Shown piece after piece: positions 23,016-35,734 of a DNA stretch of 64,000 nt. Each line of letters begins with the position of its first letter. Within the stretch, counting starts at the first letter, position 1. Under the pieces are notes generated by a model, which saw only the letters and a program-made list of their open reading frames with translations, ran no database searches and had not been told where the DNA came from. A program made the position numbers and the translations under genes. Source of the DNA: Synanceia verrucosa (taxonomy: Eukaryota; Chordata; Actinopteri; Perciformes; Synanceiidae); assembly GCA_029721515.1 (NCBI GenBank), contig CM056550.1, positions 25,308,619-25,372,618 on the forward strand. The letters are read 5' to 3'.

Positions 23016-25892
23016 CAAAATTGGACTCTTCAGCTACAAGAGACTATAATGTTTACTGTGTGTATTGTTGTATCTAATGCTCTTGTATGAACAAATATAC
23101 ATGACATCTTCACCTCATTTATGTATGTTTTCATGAACTCCTACACAAATATACAGGACATTATGTTGTCAGTAAAGAGCTAAAGCGTATTTGTCTCTTT
23201 CCATTTGGATTGTGTACAATGGAAAACTACTCTTTTAATCTTGTGATCCAATTTCAGATATCAGTGAGACCTCTTTGTGTCTGCCTCTCACACACACAAA
23301 GACACACACTCCTCACACTAATCTGGACTGAAATAAGCTTGGTAATCTATTTTGAGTATGTGATTGACATTTGTCAGTCCTTTTGAGCCCTGAGTGTTAC
23401 ACCTAGGTTTCATCATCGCCTCCATTTCCTGTTGAACCGTGTGGTTTGTATGTGCGTGACTGTGCGCCTGTATGGGAGAAAGTCAGAGTGTTTTTTTTTT
23501 TAAAGGAATAAAGTACATCCATGTGCTGACTTGTGTGCACAGAATGATAATGAAGGGTGAGGTTTTGTCCAGGAAGCCCAGGAGATATCAAAAATCCTGA
23601 TGTCATGATGATGACACACTGTTTTCAAAAAATAAAAATAATTTAAAAAAAAAATCTCTTTGAAACCAGGCATGGCCATATTTTCTAGAATCACAGAGTA
23701 TCCCCAAGGACTACAGCAGACATCAAATCTCATAACCCCAACTGCCGAATCTGGAAGCTTTTCTTTCACTTTCTTTTGCCACTTGAGGCAGCAAAAAGAT
23801 GTGCACATATTTACCATTATACCATTATTCACCTTACATAAGACAAGCTGGTTGAAGCAAACAGGCTAATTGACAACTTGCACATCATGCAGAAACAGAG
23901 CAACATTAGCACTCATTTGGAGTTGTGCAGTGGGGGAAGAAGTACTCAGACACTTTACGTAAGTAAAGAAAACATAGTCTAAAAATAATTCTTTACGAGT
24001 AACACTCCTGAGTTCAATTTGGGCTCCAACAATCCTCAAAAAACATATCTGGATTCTTAATATTCCACAATGCCCTTATCAGTTTTACTTAGTTGCACTA
24101 ACAGTATATTTTTTTTTATACTTAGTTACAACATTTTTTTAGATGATTTATGTCACACAGTTCTCTATACAATGAACTTGAACAAGCCATGTTGCAAATC
24201 TGAAATCTAAATCAGTAGATGTCAAGACAAATGTCTCCATTGTTGCACCATAACCCATTTTGCTACAAGTGTCACTGCTCAAATCCGAGACAAAGTTGCA
24301 CTCTTTCTCTTCACCCCCACCTTTCAAAGCTGCGCACTCAGAGGAGATGGATAGAAAATCACCAGCATCTAGCCACACTCCAACCCAGCCCGAGGCAGCT
24401 TAGACAAATGGGAGTGATATTGAAATTCAAAGCACTGGATCCTCCTTCCTTTGTGTAAACATTGTGTCACGGTCCCCAAGCATTCAGAAATGTGTCAATA
24501 TAATTTCCGAGAAAAATTAATAGACTCCACCTACAGCGTCTCATTAGGGCTGTGAAATGAACTTGAACTCCGAAACACATTTCGTTACTCCACCTCTGAA
24601 TGGATTATGTGTGACAGTGGACATTTTGATTTCCCCTTTCTTATAAGCATTGTACAGTCTGAAATGCATACAGAGAATGAATGCCATAGAACTCTCTTTA
24701 TTATCTAGTTGGGCAGCTTTTTTAGTGTAAAATATTGCCAAATTGACATTTTGCTTGCCTTGGCTAACATTACTCTCTATACTGGAATTTGCCCAATTAG
24801 GACTGCATATGTATGAGGTGGCTCACTCTTTAGCTACTTCTACCATTGATTTCACTTGGCTAACAAGTGAGCCATGCTTATTTTTTTATTCATCTTAATT
24901 CTTAGATCAGACAAAGCTTTATTACAAATACTAGTAGTAATAAAGTTTGGATTCAGGATGTATAAACTTGCTAGTAAGTGATGCAAGTTGTTGTTTTTCC
25001 TGTGTGGCGTGAATGACTTGACAAATGATACGATAACACCATATTGGATCAGTGCATCGATATGCACTTGTCTCTCGTTTTATTTAATGTCTATGCAGTT
25101 TCTAACTTTTGTCAATAATAAATCCCATGGTTCTTCCTAGTACCAAAGCGCAGCAGATTGATGAAGTTGATTAATGTTCTTTTGACTCTAAATGCCTGGT
25201 GAGCATGGTCTGTAATTCGTTTATGCTTATGCACAGTTCTCTCTCTGCTCCGTGGAGCGTAACATAGAATAATTCCCTTTAGCAGTGTGTGCTACAACAA
25301 GACTAAGAGCCTGCAGCCATGCCAGCACCTCTGAGGCTGTGCTTCAGCACAGCAGTGCTTTGGCAGAAATGCTAATATCAGTGCGGCAACAAGCTCACAA
25401 TGACTATGTTAACAACACTGACTTTTAGCAGGTATAATGTTTACCACTGTTGCATTTTAATTTAGTGTGTTAGAGAGTGAACACTAAATAGCAATTAACC
25501 TGAAAAACAACCAAAACAACAAGTATGAAGGAAATCTTGTTAGGTTTACAAGGTTTTGGTTCAGTACCCAGAGTATTCAGCACATTCAAATTTAGAGCTC
25601 AAATGTTAAGAGATCACTGAAGTTATGAGAATTCACTGTGCGGGGGATAATAATAATAATTTATACAAATGTATAATTTGTAGAGTAAAAGTCAGGGCAT
25701 CACTAAATCAATAAAATCCATCCTCTGGACAAAGGGTTGTACAAAACCTCCATTCAGTTATTAAGATGTTTCAGTCTGGACCCAATGGGTGGCTGGCCAA
25801 CTGACCAACTGGCATCCATAGAGCAATGTTGCAAGCTTGGCTAAAATCATGACATATAACTCTTCAGAGTTTTTCTGACTGTTTCAGCACCC
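23016..25892. other. Unassigned 2.9-kb stretch
   Basis: No gene recognised. A TAGGGCTGTGAAATGA segment at 24545 may be the end of another TAGGGCTG-type repeat. The remainder is AT-rich and unique-looking. Confidence 0.5.
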
Positions 25893-26603
25893 TCATAACC
25901 CTTTTCCACCAATAGAAACCTGGTAGTTCGGTGCTGGTGCTTAGTTGGTTCAACTTGCATTCCTCCTTAGCACCGATCGTTTTTCCATTAGCAAGGAGCC
26001 CAGTCAGAGCCACGTCATTACACGTCACTGTAAAATGTCAGCATGTCAGAGCATTTTCATTTTCACCCGGCAAAGCTTGTGCGGTGCGAAATCAAAACAA
26101 GGCTTTGCAAAAAAAAATCCAGAGCCGACAAAACTAACTGTACGGCGTTTTATTTGTGCCACATTCCTGGGTGAACAAAGACAGATTTTGAGCGAGGAAA
26201 TGCACAAGCAGGAGACTCAGAGGTGATTGTGGCACGCAGAAAATAAATTTACTACGGACAGAATATATTTCTGTGTTGAAACCTGCATTTGCTTGCTGGG
26301 ACACTATTGTTTTATTGGGTGTGCAACAGTTTGTGCAAAACTTCTGTGTGTCCTGGGAATCTTTTCAATATATTTGTGACTGAACCAGGCAGCATTTAAT
26401 CCGGTCTTGTTGGTTGCAATAACCCAAACCCAAGCCCCTGATGTAATCAGTGCTTAGCTCTGGACCAGCAAAGACTTGGTGATTGCCTGGCCCCAGTTTT
26501 AAGTGCCAGGGGCCGGTGCTCAGGCTCTGGAAACACAAAGAACTGGTGCTAAGTCAGGCTCTGGCTCCAAGCCGTGGAACAACCCCGGTGGAAAAGGGGT
26601 ATC
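25893..26603. mobile_element. MITE-like non-autonomous DNA transposon
   Basis: The left end ACCCTTTTCCACC (from about 25897) is mirrored by the right end GGTGGAAAAGGGGT (to about 26601), giving a short terminal inverted repeat. Inside both ends lie related GGTGCTGG / CTGGTGC / GGCTCTGG motifs, typical of a teleost family in which the ends carry subterminal copies. About 700 bases lie between the ends, and no transposase is present. The open frames at 25931-26226 and 26483-26761 lie within this repeat and are not genes. Superfamily not determined; the target duplication is unclear. Confidence 0.65.
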
Positions 26604-29303
26604 AGAGGGGTCAGTCTAGTCTATCGATGAAGCTTGTGCATCACACAGAGGAAATACATGGTTACAGAGGCCCACATCCCATTCATCTTAATCCAAACAC
26701 AGTGTCAAGGGCGCCTGGTGATAAAAACTGGCCTCGGTGGCTTTCTCTACTGTCCCTCTAGCAGATTTCTGCTGCTTGGTCTGTGCTGCCTGAAGCTGAA
26801 AAGCTGCCACCCGACTCTCCAAGTCGATCAAGCTGTGGCCACCCTCCTGGCCAGGACAGCAGCTCTCAGCCAAAGACCAGAAGACGCCCCACCGACTTCT
26901 TCTGAGTCACTGCCAAGAAAGCTGCAAGGGGCATTAAACATGATGTCACAGGCCGACAGCTGCCAAGCTGTTTATTATCAGCTCCCTGCCCCTGCATGGG
27001 AGATGTGATAGCAGGTGCTTACACTTCGACAGCTTCCCTTCAATTGCTTGAGACACACTGTGCTTGTACTTGCATGACACCCATGAGTCAAAAAACACAT
27101 TTCCTGTCAGTCTCCCCTGAGGTCTGGGTGCTGCGCAGACAAAACCACACACATCACGCCATGCTGCCGAGAAAAAGCCTCCCTTGTAATGTGACAATGT
27201 AAAACTCAAATGTTATCCTCATAAAGGTATAAGTGAATCCTGCAAGCTCAATTTTCACTAGAAAAGTGGTATTATGATCTTAGTCTTGTCCTTGTTTGGG
27301 CCACTATACTTGAACATTATATTGCGCCCATCAATGGCATCACAGAGACAGCGACCTAAGCCACAGATGGATTTTATACTGCAGTCTTAACCCGGCAATT
27401 AAAAGCAGGTCTAAACAAAGGTGAACGTTAAAAGTTATTATCTCAATAACTCATTGCGGCTGTCGACTCGATTGGAGTGCAAATTAACTCTGCAACACTA
27501 AATAAGCTCATAATAAAGTTACTTCTGGGTTCAGACGGCTGAACTGTAGATGTGACTCTTCTGTGGTAAAAACATCAGTCAGGATGTCCACCATTAAGCA
27601 CTGCAGACTCTCTGTAAGACTGGCAGTGGGCTGAGATTCAGACAGAAAAACAGAAGATTGAAAAAAAAGTAAGGGAAAGAAATATACTACAAGATCAGAA
27701 AATATAGAAGGTAGAAAAAGAAAAATAGACATAAACACAAGAGGAACAGGAGAGAAGATCTGAACAGAGTAGAGACTAGAAAATGAGTAGTAGTTCAGCC
27801 CTGTACTTTGTAGTGAGTGTTAACTAAATACAATGGAAAAGCATGGGGCTGAATGGCTGTTATAAGTCAGTTTTAAACAACTTTAGTTGCAACATGACCT
27901 TCACTGCGGGAGTTTTCACTGACTGCAAAGAGAATACCATAAGAATTCTAATGAAGGCTGAACATCTTTGTTTATTTTCGTTCTGCAAAAATATAAAACA
28001 ACATCATGACAAATCTGCGTAACAGTGCACACAACATCAACTGTGAATATAAGTGTGAAATGACAAAATGAGGGTGATAAAGTGTGACAAAAACACTGGG
28101 AACGAGGCTGTGCATATTTATGCCAGTATGTGCCTGCTTATGTTATTAACTGAAGAAAAACCAGATATAGAGAATGCCTCTGCAACTGTAAATGCAATAA
28201 AACAACCTTATATGCATTTGTTAGAGCAAAAATACAGTAGGTTAGTGTATGTGTGGTTGCTTAATATATTCTCCTCTCACTTTTCATTTAGATTTAAGTC
28301 ACTGCTGAATCCCACAGAACTTTTCAGCTTGAATAATTTACTATATATTTATCCAAAGCAAACCAATACTGTTCATAAAGAATGTTTAAAAGGAGACAAA
28401 TTATACGGCATGTGTGATGGAGGGGCAGAATTAATGTGTGAAGAATTAGCCTTATCTATTGAAACTGAAGGCCTGCATATGTGCATATACACAGTGTCAA
28501 CATGCGTTTGCGTGCTGATAAAAGCGACACATGAGTACTGATTCTTACGTGACTTTCTTTTCATATTTCTCACAGGCAATTAGACACACTCACTACTGTC
28601 CTACTGTACTCCATTTAGATCAAAAGGAAACTTTAAAAGCAGGAATTTGTCTGTAGCTTATCATTACTGAGCTCACAGTGTGGCCGAAACATCAAAGGAA
28701 ATCCCTTTGCTCGGATAACTCCAGACAGTGCATCTCTTATAGCCAATAAGACACAGAGGAACGTTCCTCTGTGGAAGAAGGATAGCGAAGCCATTAAAGC
28801 AGAGGGTCGGTGTGAGGAAGCAGAGCACGGTAAACATGGGTAATTTACTGATAAGTGGCAATTTAAATAGAAACCCATGTTGCCATATACATATCTGGAA
28901 CTGCATCCACAAAATCATTCACATGAAGTATAAAATCATTCACATGAAGTATAAAAATGATACTCACCACATTACAAGTCACTCTACGTAATGCAGCAGA
29001 GTCTGAGTTAATCAACTATTTCCCATCATTATTTTGATTCCCCCCCAACAATGACAGCTAAGCATAGGATTTTCATCATTTTGAGAAAATGGCTTTGGGT
29101 GAGTCACTTTGTTTCCCATTTACAGAGCCAGGGCTGTGTATTAACACATTTCCAGCACACACAGAAGCGGACTGTGAGCAGATATTTACTTAGTTTAATT
29201 AGTTACCTAGTTTGACAAAAATGTATTAGATGTGTTGTAGAGAGAGAATTAAGTCACAGACCCCACCTTTAAATGAACCTATGACTTCTCATCATTAAAT
29301 GTA
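26604..29303. other. Unassigned 2.7-kb stretch
   Basis: Locally GC-richer at 26720-27010. A 157-codon open frame at 28068-28541 on the plus strand lacks any recognised motif. A 20-base direct duplication containing TTCACATGAAGTATAAAA lies at about 28917-28956. No gene assigned. Confidence 0.5.
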
Positions 29304-29665
29304 TTAAAGGTCCCATTTTATACACTTTTTCGACAATTTCATATAGGTGTCAGAGGTCCAACAACATTGTTGTAAAAGTGTATTATCCCAAATTCAGCCC
29401 TGGATTTCAGTCACTGTGGTGAGCTCTTCTAAGAACAGGCTGTTTCTGTGTCTGTATCTTTAAATGTTAATGAGCTGTGTCTGACCACGCCCCTCTCGGG
29501 GAGAGGACGGCTCTACATGGCGTAGTCATGTGCTAATGTTTATTGTGGATTTACAGCTATGGCTGTCATGTAAGGTTGACCATCCTACCAAATATACAGA
29601 GATGACTACGGTCCTCTGGAGCTGAGAGGAATACACCAGTATGTTGTGATTTGTAAAATGTCCTA
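29304..29665 (+). repeat. Teleost interspersed repeat with TAAAGGTCCCAT end
   Basis: Begins TAAAGGTCCCATTTTATACA, the end of a common fish non-autonomous DNA-transposon family. It contains the TTTAAATGTTAATGAGCTGT and GACCACGCCCC blocks found inside such copies. The right boundary is uncertain because the mirrored end is not clear. Confidence 0.6.
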
Positions 29666-31206
29666 GTCTGAATAAAAATCAAAAATGTTATGAAATCTTG
29701 CTTTGCTTCAGCAGGCATAATTGAGATACACACGGATTACAAATCTCTGCAATATTAAATATGGTGTCCAGTGTTTTTAGTCAGTACAGGTATCTGGCCT
29801 ATCAGAGTTTTGTGAGATGGTGCTTCTTGGGGCAGAATCAGGGTCGTCATTCCAGCTTGTGTGGTTCTATGCAGCCGCACAGAATTTCCTGATGCTCAAA
29901 GTCACAACGTGGGATTTAAACTGGCCCTCGACTGAAGCTGGACACATAGCTGGCAGATGGAAGATGCATTGTGAACAAATGAAGAGCTTGAGCTCTCCTC
30001 AGTAGTGTTCTTTAAAATCATTTTTCTTCAAACTACTACCTGCAAGTATTTCAAAGAAAAACATTTGATAAACAATTGTATTAATAAATTGTTAAACTTA
30101 GTAAGAAGATATTGGTGAATTGAAAATGACACCTCAAGCCTTAAATCAGTCCCTATAGAGGAACACAGCATATTAAGAACAGAAAGAGTCAGTCCAAGCT
30201 GGGTCGTCTCCTTGCATGAACCTTTCCAGCCATAGAAGAGAAGAACAGGCACTCATTCAGTAAAGCTCCTGCTGTTTACACAAGTCTCTATGCTGGCTGG
30301 AAAGGTCCTGCATGCAGTGATAGCATCAAAGATCATGAGTCAAAGATCCCTGTTATACCTCACTGAGACACGATAGGAGGCTGAAAGCATTGAGGAAAAG
30401 GGGAAATACATGAACAGCCAAGCCAATAGATGTGGCTTTTTGTGAAGGCTCCTTGTTTTCAGTTGGACAGATAAATAAACGTAAATGTAAAGAAAACATT
30501 GAGAACCTGAGAAAAGGGTGGATTGTTTTTCCAGATTTTTCTGCATTTCTGAGCTGATAACAGAAAAAATAGCCAAGGAGCAAGATGAAACCACAAAAAG
30601 TTCACTGAGTTGCTGCACATTTCGTTTAAGCAAAGCTGTCAAAGTTTTCTGTGCTGTAGCCTGACTCAAGCCTGTTTGAAGGCCTTAAAAGTTAGCAGAA
30701 GCACAGTGAGTTTTGATAAGAATTATTATAAAAGTGACAGATAAGGATGCTAAAACCTTGATCAGTGGTACAATCCAGCTCCTGCATTTTGAACAAGCTC
30801 AAGATGAGAGAAGCTGGAACAATCGCACTGTGAAACATTTTCAGAAACTCATGCAGCATTCACAAAGACGTACATGACAAGTGGAAGACTTCTAGTAAGA
30901 TTCTGTGACCTCTGGAAATTGAAATTGCTTCAAAAAAGCTCCTTATAAAATATTGGCGGAGACAAACCTGTCAGAGGGTGAGATCTGGGGTCTTAAGTTA
31001 TTGGTTGCTGAGAATACTAAAGTTTGCCACACTGTTTCTGGATAGGCGCCAATACTGTGATTAGAAGGGGAGCTAACAAGTTATGCTTTTTAAAGTCTAC
31101 ACAGTGATGAGAAATGCATGATTATTATTACTACAGATCCTGCATAATAAACCACTTAAATATTAAAGGCTTTATCACACTGTGACCATATCCCCACATC
31201 TTTACT
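29666..31206. other. Unassigned stretch
   Basis: No gene or recognised repeat. Confidence 0.55.
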
Positions 31207-31230
31207 ACATACATATATATATATATATAT
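31207..31230. repeat. (AT)n microsatellite
   Basis: Short alternating AT run after TACTACATAC. Confidence 0.9.
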
Positions 31231-33287
31231 AAAGGCTTCATGTCAGCATGGCAGTTGGTTTGTGATCATTTAATTCTTTTGATGACAATTGAAAAAAATG
31301 TATTTTGTGATGCAGGATTACCAGTCATAGGGCTGTTGAAACGATCGGCACACATCAGGTTTGGGAAGCTGACAACAAAGCCGCTGATGATTTCTTGACC
31401 TTTGAAGATGCAGCCAAGATAAATGAACAAAGTGACAGTGATTCTCAAATTCAATGATACGAGGAAATAAGAGACGAACACAGACAGCAACAGCTGTTAA
31501 GAAAGTAAAGTAATATCTATTCTGTCTTCAAATGACGAGACGCACCAAAGGGCTCTTACTATTAATTAAAAGAGCGGGTGAGTCAGTCAAGAGTTATCAG
31601 TGGAGACGGGAATGTATTACAGCTCTCTGGTATGCAAACTATGATATTTGCTATTTCAGTCTATTCTCTGTTTCTACTTATTTTGCTTCTTTTCCAACTT
31701 TTCTCCTGACAGTTCGTAAATACAAAGGAGTGAAAATCATCCCACCTCTCACTTCTCTCTGCCCAACCTTGTGACAGATGAGAAATTGAACAACTGATAT
31801 TTCTGACAGGAACTCAATTAAATCCTGTGGCAACTGTCAGAAAAGCTACACAAAAGGAACGGGAGTGTTTGTGCACATAAGTCGATGAGATGTGATCATA
31901 TATACTCACATTATCATGCATGTGTTGACTTGTTTGCATGAGAGAAACAACACTGAATATGGAAAATAAATGAAGCATCGTGAAAAAATGTTCAAAATAT
32001 ATGCTTTCAAAACAGCACGGCTTTTATAATGTATGCATTTAGACACGTGTGTCTCGTCACATGACATCTTTATAATGACTTTCTTTTTTCTTGTCATCCA
32101 TCTGACCACACACTCTTCTGCTGATGGGCATTTATGATGTTAATTCTAATAAAGTGAAATTTCCCTCTCAGCAGTGGGTTACACCCATATTTCATTAGGG
32201 CAGAAAGAGGGATACAAACAGAGAATGAGTGAGAGAAAAGAAAAGAAACACAGACTGTGCAAAATGTAAAGAGGGTGCAGGACTGAGACGACAGAGAGGG
32301 ACAGTAAACGAAGGAGGCAAGACAGAGACAAGCTGCCCCTATGGCACTATGTGATAAGGATATACTGCAATGTAGATTGAAATGCTTCATGCTGGTCGAA
32401 ATCAGCATAAAATAGTGCAGCAATTTTCTTTAGAAACTTGCGTCATGGCTTTATTGTTGAATTATACGTGGGGCGTAATCTGAATTCAAATCAGGTTTAT
32501 GATCTGAACTTGTGTGGAACATTTGAACTGCACTCATGTATGTTCAGTTTTGGATGGGCGCCCACACCTCAATAAAACAAAGGGTCAAAGTCTGCATAAA
32601 TGCAACTGTCATACAGCCAGTTCTGTTATTAAGTCATGCATTTTCACATGGGGGTCTGTGAGGAATGACTTACTTTTGAAGCCAGCCTGAAGAACGCATT
32701 TCTGTGTTGACTTCATTTGTCTGGACTGGAGGGCTGCCACTTCTGTCTGAAGAAAAGAAGAAATTAAATGAAATAGAAGTCTAATCACGACATTGACACG
32801 ATGATGCCAAGTCGGTATAATGATTCAGTTGATGCTGATGAAGACGTCATTAGTTATTCAGGTATTTATATTCAGAAAGGAGCCAGTAGTGGACAATTAA
32901 GTTGTAACAGCTTATTGTTATTACATTTCCACCAAATGTCACGGCAATCCATCTAATAGTTGTTGAGAGTATTGTTGTAAACTGCTGATGTTTTTTCTCT
33001 TTTTCTCCCTTTCCTGTTTTTTTTTACAGTAAATACACCATGTTGGTTTTGCAGGGTGGCTGAGCCACCGCTTTTCCCAAATTGGGGTCCTTGGGGAGCT
33101 TTGAGAAGCCCCCCAGCAAAATGATAAATAATTCATTTTCATTATTTTTTCATACGCTCTAGTAAGTATTTGCACATTGACAGAATGTATAACAGTGATT
33201 ATCTTATTCATGCTGTTTCGCCCCCTTAACTTTGGATTCAAATAATTACAGGTTTAGTCAAAACTTTGATGAGTTTGAATTTGAATA
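31231..33287. other. Unassigned stretch
   Basis: No gene recognised. Contains a GA-rich patch at about 32195-32335. Confidence 0.55.
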
Positions 33288-33527
33288 TTTTAGGGATGTC
33301 CCAATACAACTTTTTCATTTCCAATACAATACCAGTATTGCAGCCTTGAATATTGGCAATACTGATATCGATCCGATATCCGATACAATATTAGCACAAA
33401 TCATACATACTTTTATTACTTATTTTTTTAGTGTGGAATGTTAGAAAATGTTTGATCAAGTGATATTATTTAAACAGAAAGAAAATTTCAGCAACAGTAG
33501 GGATGAGAAACACTGACCCATTTATTA
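33288..33527 (+). repeat. Old interspersed repeat, left part (nest host)
   Basis: Starts TTTTAGGGATGTCCCAATAC and continues with alternating AATACTGATATCGATCCGAT-type sequence, typical of a widespread teleost repeat. The repeat seems to resume at about 34050-34124 and 35735-35765 after two insertions, with TGATATCAG-rich sequence at all three places. Confidence 0.6.
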
Positions 33528-33800
33528 TTAACTCTTGGAGTGCCATTGACGAGTTTCGCCATCAAAGTGTTTTTTTTTGTTTTTTTTTGCAGAGGGTCAC
33601 AGATCGCAGTCTCCCGCAGCCCGTGAGTAATATTAGGGGACATAAAGGGTTAATATTTGCCACGGAGATCAAAGCAGGAAGTGGAGACAATTGTGTTTAG
33701 AGAGCAAAATGGATGGATTCTGGACAAAAAGTGGTGATTTTGGTGAAAATGGCCTCTACCTCTGATAAAACAAGAAGGGAAGAAGGTAAAAACAAGATTT
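33528..33800 (+). mobile_element. TTAA-ended element fragment, copy 1 (piggyBac-like)
   Basis: Begins at a TTAA with TTAACTCTTGGAGTGCC, the type of end used by piggyBac elements, which insert into TTAA. It matches, in the opposite orientation, 53385-53701 through several blocks: the CGCAGTC..GCAGCC block, GATCAAAGCAGGAAGTGGAG, AATGGATTCTGGACA style segments and GGTAAAAACAA. A segment reading GFWTKSGDFG is open in both copies and leads to a possible donor AGGTAAAAAC, suggesting a leading exon of a transposon gene. The right end of the element is not defined. Assignment to piggyBac rests on the TTAA end only. Confidence 0.55.
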
Positions 33801-34124
33801 GATCCCTGAAAACGCTGATAAGGTTGGTCGTATTAAACTTCCTGGTTCTGTGCCACCATGGCGAACTTGCGCAAAACATGTTTTGCACTCAGCTTCAGTG
33901 GTTCTTTTCAGACAACAAAAAATCCTGCCACACGGCTGACATCACTCCGATAACCTTGCTACAGCTGTTGCTGTGATCACTGGGCTCTGCTGCTGGATCC
34001 TGCTGCTGGACAGAAGAGCTGAGTCTGGGATGCACTGCTGGTACCACACTGCTGATATCTGAGATTTTTATTGCAGGCCAATATAACCCGATTTTTTTTT
34101 TTTGTTTTGCTGATATCAGACTTA
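33801..34124. other. Nest interior; repeat remainder
   Basis: Joins the TTAA-type element to the Tc1 insertion. The last part (TGCTGATATCTGAGATTTTT to TGATATCAGA) belongs to the old host repeat. The rest is not assigned. No gene seen. Confidence 0.45.
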
Positions 34125-34126
34125 TA

Positions 34127-34177
34127 CAGTCATGGAAAAAATTATTAGACCACCCTTGTTTTCTTCAATTTCTTGTT
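34127..34177 (+). repeat. Left terminal inverted repeat of Tc1 element
   Basis: 51 bases identical to the reverse complement of 35682-35732. Contains the outer CAGTCATGG and a GACCACCCTTGTTTTCTTC segment likely bound by the transposase DNA-binding domain. Confidence 0.95.
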
Positions 34178-34407
34178 CATTCTAATATCTGGTACCACTA
34201 AACGTATAATACAATGAACACAACAAAAAATGCAGCTGGTCACATAATACTTTATGTCCTATTTGACATTCTTAAGCTTAATTGATTCCCAGGGTATATA
34301 AGAGGCCATTTCATGTCACAAGCAGCACTGCACATGCAAAGGCCTAGAGTGGTTTCCTGCTTACATTCAAGCCGTAGCACAACTCAGAAGTTGTCAGCTC
34401 TCACATA

Positions 34408-35434
34408 ATGCCTAAAACAAAAGAATTATGTGAAGCAACAAAGGCAGCCATCTTGGCACTGCTGGAAATTGGCATGAGTGAGAGACAGGTAGCGAAAAAA
34501 CTGAAGATCTCCAAGACAGCCGTTCATTCCAACAAAAAAACAAGCTGAACATGGCACTACCAAATTGCTACCTGGCCGTGGCAGGAAACGCTTTTCTACC
34601 CCACGAGATGACCGTACACTCATCTGTTCCTGTGTCAGGAATCGTCGCCAGACCTCCAGGGACCTTAAAAATGAGTGGGCACTGTCGAGAAATGTGACTT
34701 GCTCGGCAAGGACAGTTCGAAACCGACTTGTTGAAGCTGGTTTGAAGTCACACAGAGCACGCAAGAAGCCCTTCATCAATGAAAGGCAGAGGAAGGCCCG
34801 GTTACTCTTTGCTCGAGACCACAAGGATTGGACTGTTGATGATTGGGCTAAGGTTCTCTTCAGTGATGAATCCAATTTTGAATTGATGCCCACTCCAGCC
34901 AACTTACTGGTTAGGAGGAAGCCTGGAGAAGCTTACAACCCAGACTGTCTTGCCCCTACAGTAAAACATGGGGGTGGATCAGTCATGATCTGGGGTTGTT
35001 TCAGTCTGAGTGGAACAGGGCAAATGCAATTGTGTGAAGGCCGAATGAACCAGGTCAAGTACAGGACTACCCTTGAAAACAGTCTTCTTCCATCAGCTGG
35101 AAAACTCTTTCCTGCCTCGAATGACTGGATTTTCCAACAAGACAATGCCCCTTGCCACACGGCAAGGTCAGTTAAAGCCTGGATGGAGAACCACAACATT
35201 CGCACCATGCCTTGGCCTGCTCAATCACCAGATCTTAATCCAATTGAAAACCTGTGGAAAATCATCAAACTCAAAATGGAGAACCACAAGCCCAAAAACA
35301 AAGAAAATTTGTTTGAATTTGTCCAACAGGAATGGGCTGCTGTGACAGCAGAACAATGTCAGAAGCTGGTGGAGAGCATGCCAAGACGCATGGCTGCAGT
35401 CATCAAAAACAATGGTTATGCAATCAAGTATTAA
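34408..35434 (+). pseudogene. Tc1-like DD34E transposase with one-base frameshift
   Basis: Cut-and-paste transposase. Translation starts at ATG 34408 (MPKTKELCEATKAAILALLE) and enters a paired-type helix-turn-helix. A run of seven A at 34534-34540 then breaks the frame; with one A fewer the reading would continue into the 289-codon frame at 34565-35434. Total length would be about 341 residues, normal for Tc1. Visible in order: HTH region; GRGRKRF, an AT-hook-like link between the two HTH subdomains; the second HTH; then the DDE domain with LFSDESNFEL, FQQDNAPCHTA and SPDLNPIENLW. I count 34 residues between the second Asp and the Glu. The glycine-rich HGGGSVMIWGCF box is intact, and it ends AVIKNNGYAIKY. 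All catalytic residues are present. The A-run lesion could be a real mutation or an assembly error; if an error, this is an intact gene. Confidence 0.95.
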
Positions 35435-35681
35435 CTCTTGTGTGTATCATGTGTTTAAAGCAAACAGAAAAGAAAACATGGAATGCTTAAAAGTAGTGTT
35501 TTTGGCGGTACAATGCCATAGCTATTGATGTAAGAATTTAAGTAATTTTGGTTATTATCAAGAAAACCATGGAAAATGAATAATCCTTAGTTCTTAAATT
35601 AAACTCTCATGAGCTATTTTTGTTGTTATCATTATAATTGTCCAAACAAATGTACCTTTAGTTGAGCCAGGCATTAAAATT

Positions 35682-35732
35682 AACAAGAAATTGAAGAAAA
35701 CAAGGGTGGTCTAATAATTTTTTCCATGACTG
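35682..35732 (-). repeat. Right terminal inverted repeat of Tc1 element
   Basis: Mirror copy of 34127-34177, ending CCATGACTG before the TA target duplication. Confidence 0.95.
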
Positions 35733-35734
35733 TA

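Larger units (their letters stand above)
34125..35734 (+). mobile_element. Near-intact Tc1-like transposon with TIRs and TA target duplication
   Basis: A complete Tc1/mariner element of 1,606 bases between TA dinucleotides at 34125-34126 and 35733-35734. The ends are perfect mirror images for 51 bases, starting CAGTCATGGAAAAAATTATT, then diverge gradually over the next 30 bases. It encodes one transposase of Tc1 size. It sits inside an older TGATATCAG-type repeat that continues on both sides, so the empty site can be read directly. Identical TIRs and a single-base lesion mark it as the youngest element in the window. Confidence 0.95.

Noticed and set aside
25931..26226. Open frames of 68 and 93 codons
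   Set aside because: They lie inside the MITE-like element and have no coding similarity.
34426..34902. 158-codon minus-strand open frame
   Set aside because: Shadow of the Tc1 transposase on the opposite strand.
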